Positions 53,872 to 64,000 of a DNA stretch of 64,000 bases are shown here, piece by piece. The DNA comes from Acomys russatus (taxonomy: Eukaryota; Chordata; Mammalia; Rodentia; Muridae). How positions within the stretch are numbered: the stretch's first letter is position 1; every line of letters begins with the position of its first letter. Under the pieces are notes generated by a model. That model saw nothing but the letters and a program-made list of their open reading frames with translations. It was not told where the DNA came from and did no database searches. The position numbers and the translations under genes are program-made. The DNA is taken from the NCBI RefSeq assembly GCF_903995435.1, contig NC_067161.1, positions 15,173,376 through 15,237,375 on the forward strand, written 5' to 3'.

Positions 53872-54676
53872 ATCTAGACAATGTAGAGAATCTGAGGAGG
53901 GGGGTGGCCCAGGTGCAAATCCAGGCCCGTCTCCTCTCTGGGGACACCACGCTGCTGCCGTCTGGGCTCTGGTTGTTAGTGACTGTGTGCTATCACCCAG
54001 GGGCTGAAGATGGTCAGAGTGGTTACGAGGCTTGGCACCCTCAGGGAGGCATAGGTGGGGTACGGGTGCTCACGGCCCTGGAGCATCCACTGACCCTGCG
54101 CTTGGTGACAAGCAGCTGCTGGCTTCTAGGGCCATGTCACTACAAGGTGTGTCCTCTGTCAGCACCGTGACCTCGCTTCTCATGAGTCCCAGGTCCCAGA
54201 AGCTGAAGCCTGTAGCAGCATCCTTAGCAGCTTGGGGGAGGTACCGAGGGAGTTGTGGGTCTTGTGTCCTGTTTCTGGGGCACCTTGTGAGGTGGAGTGG
54301 TGCCACCGCCTTCATCACTCACATGTTCATCTCTCTCTCTCTTTTTAGAATTTTGGCAAAATAGAGTTAATATCCCGTTTATCACACTAGCTTCTCCAAG
54401 GCCTTCAGTCCTTAAGTCCTCAAGCCACGGAGTCCTCACAGCTGTCCGTGTGCCAAGGTTTTGTTTTCTTATTTTATCTTCTTTTTGAGACACTGTCTCA
54501 CTATGTAGTTGTGGCTGGCCTGAAGTCACCACATAGCCCGGGCCATTACTGGGAAGTGTCTGTGCCAGTGTCACTGTCCCTTTGCACATCTTCTTCTGTC
54601 TTCACACTTGTATGGGGCCTGGGGAGCCGCCTTCTGCTCAGCCTGCCTTGTAACCTTCTGTGTCTCCACTTTGCAG

Positions 54677-54841
54677 GCCAAAAACAAGGAGACCGGCGCC
54701 CTAGCAGCAGCCAAAGTCATCGAGACCAAGAGCGAGGAGGAGCTGGAAGATTACATCGTGGAGATTGAGATCCTGGCCACCTGCGACCACCCGTACATCG
54801 TGAAGCTCCTGGGGGCCTACTACTATGACGGGAAGCTATGG
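54677..54841 (+). CDS. STK10: STK10 coding exon 2
   Basis: Encodes residues 53-107, AKNKETGALAAAKVIETKS through YYYDGKLW. The acceptor 'ccactttgcag' ends at 54676 and the donor is gtaaga at 54842; the exon is 165 nt and phase 0 at both ends. It contains the ATP-anchoring lysine of the VAIK-equivalent motif (AAAK, residue 65) and the helix-C glutamate (residue 81, in YIVEIEIL). Both are intact, so the N-lobe looks catalytically competent. The next exon, which should begin IMIEFCPGG, is not found before 64000. Confidence 0.96.
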
Positions 54842-55568
54842 GTAAGAGCATAGCAGCATGCCCCCCCCCCCCCCGAGGCCCGCCAAGCTTGCTCAGCATC
54901 TGCTGTGTGGGTCAGGCCACAGCAAGGAGGTAAAGTCGGCTGCTCTGAGCCCTTGGCCTCCGCGTCCCACACTCGTGCCACTTCTCACACTCAGACGGAG
55001 ACCACAGAAAAGTGTTTAGTATATGACCAAAGAAAGCTGGGCCTGTCCGTAACCATCTGTGAGCGGAGGGATGAGCTTCCCTTACTGAGAAATCTGAAGG
55101 AGTCCAGAGGGTGTTGATGCACAGAAAGTTTCCGATTTCTTACTGTCTCAGCAGGGGGACTTGGGGAGTCTCCCCTGGCGAGGCCTTTGGGTGTGGTAGG
55201 TCTGACATCCTCTCGAGCCTGAACACGGAACCCCATAAGGAATTCTTTCACCTTGAGGTGACTTGGACATGGAACACTCCAAGACTGATTAAATTTTGGA
55301 TGAGCGCCCAGAAGCCTGGCCTGGACAGGGCAGGGCACCTGAGTGCGGATCTTGGTGTCATTTGCGAGACTCACAGATCTCCTACTTCTATGTCCTCGGC
55401 TCCCGCCAAGGGTCAGGGGACTTCATGGGCTTCATAGGATGAGGCTGCCCTGCAGAGCTGCCCCTGCCATCCACCTGCACTGTGTTTATACCTCTCAGTT
55501 GGCAAAACCAAGATGCCCTCGAATCTGCATCTTGCTAAACTTGTCTTCTGCCGAGTCCCTCTCTGTCT

Positions 55569-55569
55569 C

Positions 55570-55604
<35 letters not shown>

Positions 55605-55690
55605 GTTTCCAGTGGTGACGACTGAATTCAGGCCTTGTGTATAATGCTAGTGCAAGTGCTCTACCACTGAGCTGCATCCTCAACCCAATA

Positions 55691-55727
<37 letters not shown>
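55569..55727. repeat. (GT)n, ID-like piece (antisense), (CA)n
   Basis: GT run 55571-55600, ID-like 55618-55688 ('ctctaccactgagctgcatc'), CA run 55697-55727. The arms are complementary and could pair in RNA. Confidence 0.75.
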
Positions 55728-55728
<1 letters not shown>

Positions 55729-55751
55729 CAAAGTGACATGTATGCAAGAAA

Positions 55752-56100
55752 TATCTCAGCCAGATGTAATGGTGCACACCTTGAAGGCAGAGGCAGGTGG
55801 ATCTCTGTGAGTTCTTGGCTAGCCTGGTCTACAAAGTGAGTCCAGGACAGCCAAGGCTACCCAGAGAAACCCTGTCTTGAAAAACAAAACAAAACTAACT
55901 AACTAACTAAAATAAATAAATAAATGTCTCAAGTAGCTGGGCATGGTGGTGCACACCTTTAATCCTAGCACTCGGGGGGCAGAGGCAGGTGGATTACTGT
56001 GAGTTCGAGGCCAGCCTGGTCTACAAAGTGAGTCTAGGACAGCCAAGGCTACACAGAGAAACCCTGTCTCTAAAAATCAAAAAAACAAAACAAAACAAAC
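55752..56100 (+). repeat. Two sense B1 SINEs
   Basis: About 55752-55930 (internal deletion, AACT/AAAT tail) and 55933-56100. Confidence 0.85.
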
Positions 56101-57345
56101 CCCCCCCCCAAAAAAAAAAATCACAAGTAAATTTTGGGTGCATCTGGCAGTGTCAGAATCTTGCAGACATTTGGAGACATGGCTGAGGGACCTGAGGTGC
56201 CAAGCACTTCTGCCATTACGGGGGCTGTGTGAGCCCGTCTTGCCACCGCAGGTGGGAGGGGTGGTGTACATTCACCAGAAGGATGCTTTAGGCGTGGTAC
56301 CCACTGCTGCGGTGGTTTGGTGTGTTTGGAGAATTTCCCATGTCTAGTTAAATCTCAGGACACCACCGAGCTTGCTACTGGCCAGTGATGGTTTGTCATT
56401 TTTCGTGCCCAGTGGGAAGTAGAGTCTTGGCTTTTAATGAGGGAACGCCTGACTTCCTGGTTCGAAATGAGGAAACCTGGTTCATTGGAGACAGAGATCC
56501 TGCTGTTTAGGAAAAGGGAAAGTTTACAAGGCTGTGACCTTTCACCTCACAGGCAAGAATGGAAGCCAGCAGGAGGAAAACAGTGGCCATGGGACAGGGG
56601 CTTGGCCCTTGCAGCACCCATTGCTATGAGATGCCTGAGGAGGGACTTCGTGACACAAGGCATTTGGTTGGCACAGATCTGGAGGTTTAGGGCCGTGGCG
56701 TGGTGTCAGGCTTGGCCGGGCTCTCTGGATGGGTTCAGGTCAGTTGGAATTGCAGAGGGTTTGGTTGCAGAAAATCACATGGTGGTGATTTTCTACGAGC
56801 CAGTGAGTGCCTCAGGTCCCAGAAAGGATGCTATTACTCATTGGTCCCTTCTGTAAGCATGGCTCTGCTGACTTCATGACCAGTCTCTACTCTTAAAGGT
56901 TCTATCTCTTGCTAACATCACTATAGTGGGGGCCAAGTTTCCAGTGCTTAACGTCTTGGGGTACACACATACAGGCCATGGCATAGCTCCTCCCCCTACC
57001 CAGGGCTCTGTGCCCTTTCACTTGCGGCTCTGTCCCATGTCACATCCCCCACCCCCCCCCCCCTAGTCATTTGTATCTTTTTGTTTTGTTTTGTTTTGTT
57101 TTGAGTCTTTCTTGGAGCAGCCACTTGGGCAGCAGTAGCAAAATAAAGCCCGCACAGTCAACTTCAGATTTTAGAGCCCTGTTCTGTCCCTTGTCACCTG
57201 GGACCCTGGAGGTGGGGCAGGATAAGGGAGAGTCACCAGGTGGCCTCCCTTTTCCAGAGGAGAGCCAGGCCTCTTGCTCAGAGCCCAAGGGTCAAGGCAG
57301 ATGAAGCCAGACTGCATGCTTTCTCTGTCTTGGTTCATGGAGCCA

Positions 57346-57349
<4 letters not shown>

Positions 57350-57378
<29 letters not shown>

Positions 57379-57518
57379 CGAGGCAAGGTTTCTCTGTGTA
57401 GCTCTGGATGTCCTGGAACTAGCTCAATAGTCCAGGCTGGCCTCGAACTCACAGCCGTCCGCCTGCCTCTACCTCCCGAGTGCTGGGATTAAAGGCCTGT
57501 GCCACCACGCCTGGCTCC
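57350..57518 (-). repeat. B1 SINE, antisense, with T28 tail
   Basis: Homopolymer T 57350-57378, body to 'gccaccacgcctggct'. Confidence 0.9.
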
Positions 57519-58371
57519 ACGCAGCCACTTTTTGTGGTTGTGTTTCAGGGCATCATGGCTCTTCACACATTCAACAGACGATGCGGCAGCTGAGCCACAG
57601 GAGTCTCTTAATGTCCTGGAGCCGCTTTGAAACTGGCTTTCCAGGGCTGGCTGGTGCTTGCTGTGCACGCCTGATGACCCGAGTCCAGAACTTGCGGATG
57701 GATAGGAGAGAGTCACTCTCAAACTGTCCCCTGACCTCCATGCGTGCATTGTGGCACCTGCGCTCAGCTTGCACATGCGCGAGTGTGCGCGTGCACACAC
57801 ACACACACATACACACATTGTTATCATCATTGGAATGCTTGTTTTTAAGCAGTTAGAGAAAGAAGAAACAAGACTGATGTCACTGGGATAGTTATTGAAG
57901 AAAAATGGAAAAATGGGGAAAGCAAAAAATAAAAACTACTTGATTCTTTTTTTTTTTTTTTTTTGGCCAGAGAACTCACTGGTGATATTCAAAATGTATT
58001 TCCTAGATATTTTCATACATAGAGGTTTAAAATAAGTTAGAGTGCCATGCCTGCCTCTGTGTCTGTTCGCTTTTAGCTGCAACACTGTGGTGGTGTTGTC
58101 CTGTGTAAGGAGAGCCATGGCTTGCTCTGTGTCCAGAGAGGCCGCAACCTCCAGTGCAGGGGGCCGCCACCATGCAGCTCTGTGAAGGCCTCTTAGTGGT
58201 TTGGTTCTTGTTTGGGAGTTTCTTTGTGAGAATTTTTTACACTTTTCAATGTTTGTTTCCAAACTGGCATCACAGAGCAGCTTCTGATGTGCTCTGAATG
58301 TCCACTGGCTCATTCATCTGTCCACCATCTTCCTACCCACCTATCCACCATCACTACATCCGTCCCTCCCA

Positions 58372-58520
58372 CACGTCACTGCACCTACCCCTCCCCACAC
58401 CATCACTGCACCTGCCCCTCCCCCACACCATCACTGCACCTGCCCCCCCCACACCATCACTGCACCTGCCCCTCCCCCCACACCATCACTGCACCTGCCC
58501 CTCCCCTACACCATCACTGC
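58372..58520. repeat. Tandem repeat, unit about 29 bases
   Basis: Five units of the form 'caccatcactgcacctgccc' plus a C-rich spacer of variable length. Confidence 0.9.
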
Positions 58521-58989
58521 ATCCATCCATCACTCCCTTACCCATCCCTCCCCTATCCATTATCTCCAGGTTGGTGGGAACAGCAGGGCGGCAATTTTAG
58601 CAAACTGAGGAAATCTTTCCTACAGGCCTCAGATGCTGTCTGACAACATTCTTAGCTTTGGGTTCATGAAAACTGGGGACCTGTTATACATTCCAAAAGG
58701 ATTTGTGCAGTAGTCACAGGATATTAGATCTCACACAACAGACACACGCACACACTCTCTCTCTCTCACACGGGTGGGGGAGGGATGACAATAAATGACT
58801 TTTTAAGAGGGTCAAGATAACCTAAGAGAATTTGACTCTGGAGCTGCGACATTCAACCCCTTCCCCACTCACCAGTGTTCCAGTCAGTCAGTTAGTCAGC
58901 TTTATAGAATGTTCAGTGTAGGTGAGAACTTCTTTTGAGAAGGTCAGTGCCTAGGGGCATTGCTGCTTTTGGTTTTTTGTTTTTGTTTT

Positions 58990-59135
58990 GTTTTTTGAGA
59001 CAATGTCTCTCTGTGTAGCCTTGGTAGCCCTGGATTCACTTTGTAGGCCAGACTGGCCCCGAACTCACAAAGATCCACCTGCCTCTGCTTCCCTGAGTGC
59101 TGGGATTAAAGGCATGTGCCACCGTGCCCGGCTCA
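58990..59135 (-). repeat. B1 SINE, antisense
   Basis: 'ttttttgagacaatgtctct' to 'gccaccgtgcccggctc'. Confidence 0.9.
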
Positions 59136-60181
59136 TTGCTGCTTTTGGGCTGGGGCAGCCCCTGGGGAAAGATGCAACTGGTACAATAATTGGAGGCCAT
59201 CTTGTGCAAGGCCTGGATGCCAAGGTGAAGATTTGGTACCTGATCTATAGAGGTCGGCAGCCTCAGCACTTGCTGGGACCCACGGTCATGAGTGATGGGG
59301 CCCCACCTGGCGCTCCCTGACTGTAGCTGGGGTGCTGCCAGCAGCCTGTAGTTTGAGAGCCTACTAGGTGAGTCATGGTGGTTTAAGTTTGAAAACATCT
59401 ATTTTAGGCCTTGGCAGCCCAGTTGCAGTTTTGCTCAGGGGAAGTACATTGTGAGTTGTAGAACAAGGTCAAGCTTGAGGGCAAGAGGTAAGGCACTGGG
59501 TCGCCTCAAGAGCAGCTCAGAGTAGGACCAGCCAGAGGCCTGTGGGTGTGATGTGGAGCATGGACCAGCTTCAGGGGAAGGGGCATTTGAACTGTGTCTT
59601 GCAGGATGCATAGGAGTTGGAGCGAAGCAAGGTGGGAGAAGTGCAGGGACCTGCGTGTGTGGTTCTGAGATTGAAGGTTGGAGGCCACACTGGCTGTGGT
59701 GTCACTTCTGTGGGGTGGCTTGAGGCCCAGGCTTCCTGTGCGGTCTCAGGAGCCAGCTCTCCCATGTAGGTGTGTAACAGAACCAGTCAGGGCTGCTCCA
59801 GGATGGGCGTTGAGGAGCTGGCCTTTAGCCAAGCTCTTACATCCCGCACAGGCTGGAAGGACCTCTCTTCCAGGGCTGAGGCCTCTTCCTGCCATCCTAC
59901 AAAGGGAGCAGTTTCTTCCAGAATTTACAGTCCTAGCAAAATCCCCCTGGAGGACCCTCATTTCCACTTCTGCTTTCAAATATTAGATGGTACAAGTGGT
60001 GGGGAAATCCCCCAGCTCCACCTGCCTTGGAGCGGAGGGCCACAGACCTCTGAGAGCTGTGGCTACTCTGTTCCCTGTGCCTTCGCCCGTTCTGATAGCT
60101 GTTGTGTGTGCTGGAGGTGGGACGGGGGAGTGTTTAGCCTAGTATAAGAGGTCATTTTGACATATGACCAATATTGAAGTT

Positions 60182-60400
60182 ATTGCTGGGCTCAGTGGTG
60201 CACATCTTTGATCCCAGCACTCTGGAGGCAGAAGGCAGGTGGTTCTCTCTGAGTTCGAGACCAGCCTGGTCTACAGAGTGAATTCCAGGACAGACAGGGC
60301 TACACAGAGAAACCCTGTCTCAAACAAGCAAGCAAACAAAAAGCCATACATACATACATACATACACACACAGACATATATGTATATATGTGTGTGTATA
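60182..60400 (+). repeat. B1 SINE, sense, with CATA/TATA tail
   Basis: Body about 60182-60340, then (CATA)n and a mixed AT/GT run, just before the TMEM258 retrocopy. Confidence 0.85.
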
Positions 60401-60447
60401 TGTTATTAGCAAGACATTTCTCTTTTTTTATTGTCTTCAAATTCTGT

Positions 60448-60464
60448 CCTTACAGCACATTTTT
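60448..60464. repeat. Target-site duplication of TMEM258 retrocopy, 3' side
   Basis: 'ccttacagcacattttt' is repeated exactly at 60848-60864 on the other side of the retrocopy, the hallmark of L1-mediated insertion. The first bases may overlap the copy end. Confidence 0.85.
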
Positions 60465-60847
60465 TTGGGTCATACGTCTGCCTTTATTGTAAACAGTAGG
60501 TGGGACACATGTAGCAATGGTAAAAAATTAATTTACAAAAGCAGGGACTTGGTGAGCTTCCTGGTGGGTACCCTTGGGGACTCACACATAGATGCCAACC
60601 CAGAGCAGAAGGAACAGGACTGCAAAGCCCATGAAGAGCAAGGCCACCAAGGAGACGAGCTCTTTGTAGATAACAAGTGTGTATGTGGTGGAAGTGACCT
60701 TGTAAACAAAGAACTAGGCAGTAAGGAACATGCGGATGGCCAGTAGCACCACAGGCAGGGCTGAGAAGACAGCTGGCTTCACCGGCCTGGTACACGGCCT
60801 CGAGCTCCATTTTGCTCCGCACAGGATAACCCACGGGGCCGCCACCG
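60465..60847 (-). pseudogene. Processed TMEM258 pseudogene
   Basis: Intronless retrocopy of TMEM258, a 79-residue ER membrane subunit of the oligosaccharyltransferase complex. The minus strand starts with a GC-rich leader, ATG at 60810-60808 (MELEA), then loses frame through a small deletion within the next six codons. The original frame resumes with PVVLLAI, FFVYKVTST, YKEL and ends GFAVLFLLLWVGIYV with TGA at 60584-60582. A tryptophan codon has become TAG (plus 60714-60716). A short 3'UTR follows, with AATAAA (minus strand of 60483-60488), a short A run and then the target-site duplication. It cannot encode the full protein. The copy lies antisense to STK10 within its intron 2. Confidence 0.9.
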
Positions 60848-60864
60848 CCTTACAGCACATTTTT
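60848..60864. repeat. Target-site duplication of TMEM258 retrocopy, 5' side
   Basis: Second copy of the 17-base direct repeat that brackets the retropseudogene. Confidence 0.85.
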
Positions 60865-61735
60865 AAAAATTAAAAAAGTTTAACCCTTCATTGGAAACCC
60901 TCTATCTAGTCAGATATTACAAAATTCCCATAAGAGTCACATCCCCAAGTGCCCTTGCAAATCTTCCACATGTCCAGTAGCTGTGCTGAGTGGATTTGAA
61001 CATTTAACTTCGCTGGAGTGGGTACAATGGCTGGTGGTCACTTTCCTCCCTGAGTGGCTACTGTATTGACAGACCCCTGGCTTCCCAGTTCATCTACCCT
61101 GGGCTGACCCCATGTAGCCTTGGCCTCATAATCATCCCCGCCCACCCCACCCCTAAATCAGATGGCAGTCTCTGCAGGACCAGGCCTGTCTTCCTACGTG
61201 CACCTGGGGGGTGGGGGCTGTGCTCTGGGATGCTTACCACACAGAGCCCCTGAGGAGGGAACAGTCTGGCTTCTAGCTAATCCCTATTCTGTTGTGTAAA
61301 AGTTCCCTCCACAGGTCAGCATTAGGAGCCACGCAGTGTCACTAACACAGGCTGGCAGGTCCCCAGTCTGTGAGTGGAAACACACTCTAAACACAGACTG
61401 TGTGGGAGGACTCACGCAATGGTCAGTGAGGGAGAGCAAATCTAGCAGGAAGTGCTGCTGATTGAGGTCTCTGCTGATGGGCTCAGGAGGGGCGGGAGAG
61501 GCTCTGACATTTAAACTGATACCAGAAGGCCAGGTGGAGGCAGACCTCTGCAGATTTAGTGGCAAAACTCAAGTAGCAGCAATAGGAAGTTCAAAGGCCC
61601 TGAGGCAGGAGCTGTGGAGGACCAGACAGAAGCTGCCTCAGCTGGAGTCTAGCAGACGGTGAAATGAGAGCTTGTTCTAGGGCCTGTGAATTCAGCAGTG
61701 ATCCAGGTAGCCCTGTGGCAGGGAGAGCAGTGAGG

Positions 61736-61736
<1 letters not shown>

Positions 61737-61775
<39 letters not shown>

Positions 61776-61796
61776 TGTAGTGTAGTGTAGTGTAGA
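61737..61796. repeat. (GT)n and (TGTAG)n
   Basis: About 18 GT units, then five 'tgtag' units. Confidence 0.9.
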
Positions 61797-62084
61797 CCAG
61801 ACCAGAGGTCAATAATGTGTATCTTCCTCAATCACTTTCAACCTTAATCTTGAGGTGACATTTTTCACCCCCACCAAACCTGGATTTCATTGTTTCCTCT
61901 GAGCTTCAGGAATCCACCCTCCTGCGCTGGAGTTACAGGCACTGCCTCCAGCTTTTTATTAGCTCTAAGATGGCCTCATGCTTGCAATTAGCCGTCTTCC
62001 CAATGTGAATACTTGGAACTTTAGAAAAAAAGATATCACACATTTTAGTGGGGTTTTTTGTTGTTTGTTGTTGGTTTTGGTTTT

Positions 62085-62190
62085 TGGTTTTTCGAGACAG
62101 AGTTATAGGCTGGCCTTGAACTCACAGAGATCTGCCTGCTTCTACCTCCCAAGTGCTGGGATTAAAGTGCGCCACCACTCCTGGCTGATA
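62085..62190 (-). repeat. B1 SINE, antisense, deleted
   Basis: 'ttttcgagacagagttatag' to 'gcgccaccactcctggct'; the central 40-50 bases are missing. Confidence 0.8.
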
Positions 62191-62224
62191 TCTCACATTT
62201 TAGACATTAAATAAATACACTCAT

Positions 62225-62510
62225 TTAGCTGGGCGTGGTGGCGCACACTTTTAATCTCAGTAGAAGCAAGGGGATCGCTGTGAGTTCCAGGCTAGCTTGG
62301 TCTACAAAGCTAGTCTAGGACAGCCAAGGCTACACAGAGAAACCCTGTCTCTAAAAAACAAAACAAAACAAAACCCAAAAAACAAACAAACAAACAAACA
62401 AACAAAAAAAGAAAGAAAGAAAGGAAAGAAAAGCAAGTGGATCTCTTGAGTTCAAGGACAGCCTGGTCTATAGAGAAACCCTGTTTTGAAAAACCAAAAA
62501 AAAAAAAAAA
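62225..62510 (+). repeat. Two sense B1 SINEs with A-rich tails
   Basis: About 62225-62420 (AAAC and AAAG tail) and a 3' fragment 62430-62510 ending in a 19-A run. Confidence 0.85.
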
Positions 62511-62725
62511 AAAAGCTTTCATGTCACCACCATAAGTGGAAAAACTGGGTTCATTGCCATAGAAATAAAACAAAAATGCTTGCTGTGGCCAATCCCTTTG
62601 CCCTTATGAAGCCTTGGTCTGGGTCCTGCCTCAACAGAGGTCCCCCGAGAGGGCAAGCAGACACTGAGGAAAGACAAAGTGAAGCCTCAGTGCAAGGTGA
62701 CACTTCCGCTCTCCTGCCCGTGGGG

Positions 62726-62726
<1 letters not shown>

Positions 62727-62756
<30 letters not shown>
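62727..62756 (+). repeat. Poly-G tract (about 30 G)
   Basis: Homopolymeric G; length is prone to sequencing error. Confidence 0.85.
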
Positions 62757-62757
<1 letters not shown>

Positions 62758-64000
62758 GCAAGCCACACCAGGTCTGCAGGGCTTCTCTTGTTGGATGGGA
62801 TGGTGAAGGATGAGAGTGACCTGCCCGTGTCGTTGCAGGCTGGACAGAGGGAGCCTGGGCATGCTATTTTCCCTCCCGCCTGGAGCCCACTTCTCATTGC
62901 TCACGGACCCTTTGTTTTCAGCTGTGGTATCTTCTCCTGATGAAGCTTCCTCAGACATGCACGTGGGAAGAGGACACTGGTTGTTGGAAGCCACCTACCC
63001 ACTTCTTCCCCTTGTGGCCCCAGAGTGGGACCTAAGTGAAGCTGGGTAGTCTGCCCCATGGTTTCTTGCTCTCAGCTGTGGGACAATTGGAGGCAGTTTG
63101 GAGCAGACGAGCCTTGCTGGGCTGTCCTGACTATGGGAGGAGGTTGGCTCCTTCCGCCTGAGACACAGCATCCCAAGTTGTTACTAGATGTTGCCAAGGG
63201 TCCATGGATGGATGACCATGGGTGAGAGCCAACAGTCCCTCCACACAGCCTTTTGCTGCTGTGGTGGAAGGACACACCCTTTATGGAGCAAGGGTACATG
63301 CTGATAACCTCAGGCCACGAGGGCCACAGATACACTTTGCGTGGCGTCTGCCATCAGTTAGTGTGCTCCAATTCTGAGTGCAGGCCTGCACCAATTCTCT
63401 TAGGGTGGAACTGGGAGGAAACAAAACATTTTTCATCTTACGTTTTTCACCAAAGCTGAGGTGAATAAAGATGACCAAGGGGACACATTTCCAGAAGAGA
63501 GTGCCAGGAGCCATTTCCTCCCACGGGGCTTGTTCCTCAGGCCTGGATGCACTGGAAGCCTGGAGGCCTGCCTCAGGGAATCCCAAGTAGGCTGTGGCCA
63601 GCTCACGGGCTTTCTGGGCGATTTGGGGATGCGTATATGCATCTGCACACAGTGCCGAATCACAGTACAGGACTTTGAATGTTCTAAGCACAGAGTGATA
63701 GCTGTCTGAGCTGACTGAATACTGAATACACCCCCACCACAGTTCACAGCGCAGTCCAGTATGAATGAAAGAGCAGCTCCATGTGTCCCAAGGCATGCTG
63801 CGTTGGAGTCAAGAGGTCCAGAGGCTTCCTAGGTCCCCTACTCCCCACCCCGACCCTTAAGGGTTCTCCTTCCTTCTCGGTGACCTGGCAAGGAGTGACC
63901 TACCCCCAATCCCATCCCCTAACTCCTGGGCACCTGGGACTGCCCCTTTGAATCCACCCCGTCTACTGTTGAATGAGCCTGCCTCTTTTATTATTGTATT

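Larger units (their letters stand above)
32987..54676 (+). other. STK10: STK10 intron 1
   Basis: 21.7 kb, phase 0, GT-AG. No additional STK10 exon or nested gene could be supported. It holds scattered B1, B2, B3 and ID SINEs, a hAT-type element, microsatellites and small minisatellites listed below. Long stretches look unique: 33000-33880, 35760-36580, 38290-39780, 39940-41690, 41830-43250, 43450-44550, 45670-47310, 48570-51540 and 53880-54480. I see no gene in them. Confidence 0.8.
54842..64000 (+). other. STK10: STK10 intron 2 (partial)
   Basis: At least 9.2 kb with no further exon seen. It contains B1 copies, an ID-like piece, CA/GT and poly-G tracts, a tandem repeat at 58372-58520 and the TMEM258 retropseudogene. 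The parts 54880-55560, 56110-57060, 57530-58300, 59140-60170, 60870-61730 and 62760-64000 show nothing else supportable. Confidence 0.75.

Noticed and set aside
53414..53950. 178-codon antisense open frame
   Set aside because: It overlaps the hAT-type element and shows no recognisable domain.
60484..60834. 116-codon minus-strand frame starting MGYPVRSKMELEA
   Set aside because: Only its start agrees with TMEM258. The remainder is the wrong frame of the retropseudogene, so it is not a gene.
54842..64000. Search for STK10 exon 3 (IMIEFCPGG...) and catalytic HRD/DFG exons
   Set aside because: No matching stretch was found; these exons must lie downstream of the window.

Overview
This is mammalian, specifically muroid rodent, nuclear DNA. 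It has large introns, spliced genes, and dense B1, B2/B3 and ID-type SINEs with long microsatellites. The B1 copies mostly read 'gtccaggacagccaaggc', a form I associate with cricetids (hamster, vole, deer mouse) rather than Mus. The species call is inference; the order is not in doubt. Gene content matches the block UBTD2 - EFCAB9 - STK10 (human 5q35.1, mouse chr11).

Layout. 1-11311 is the last intron of UBTD2 (+), filled with SINEs and old L1-like pieces. 11312-11709 is the terminal coding exon of UBTD2 with the ubiquitin-like domain, followed by its 3'UTR and about 4-6 kb of intergenic DNA. 17701-23608 (-) is a complete four-exon EFCAB9, a sperm CatSper-channel EF-hand protein; I could join all four exons in frame (216 residues). 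23609-32300 is a SINE-dense intergenic stretch. A CpG island at about 32320-33000 holds the STK10 promoter and first coding exon (32831-32986, +). STK10 intron 1 is 21.7 kb, exon 2 is 54677-54841, and the rest of the window is STK10 intron 2, which contains a processed TMEM258 pseudogene (-) at about 60465-60847.

UBTD2 and EFCAB9 are convergent, while EFCAB9 and STK10 are divergent and about 9 kb apart. The three genes are not known to act together: UBTD2 is a ubiquitin-pathway adaptor, EFCAB9 is a sperm calcium/pH sensor, and STK10 is a lymphocyte-enriched Ste20-type kinase. I saw no prokaryote-type system, CRISPR array or other new multi-gene system. The most interesting points are a GC-AG intron in EFCAB9, an EFCAB9 tail encoded through a dinucleotide microsatellite, a ZNF143/Staf-like site in the STK10 promoter, a triplicated compound satellite, and transposon insertions with readable target-site duplications. 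SINE boundaries are read by eye and good to about 10-20 bases.
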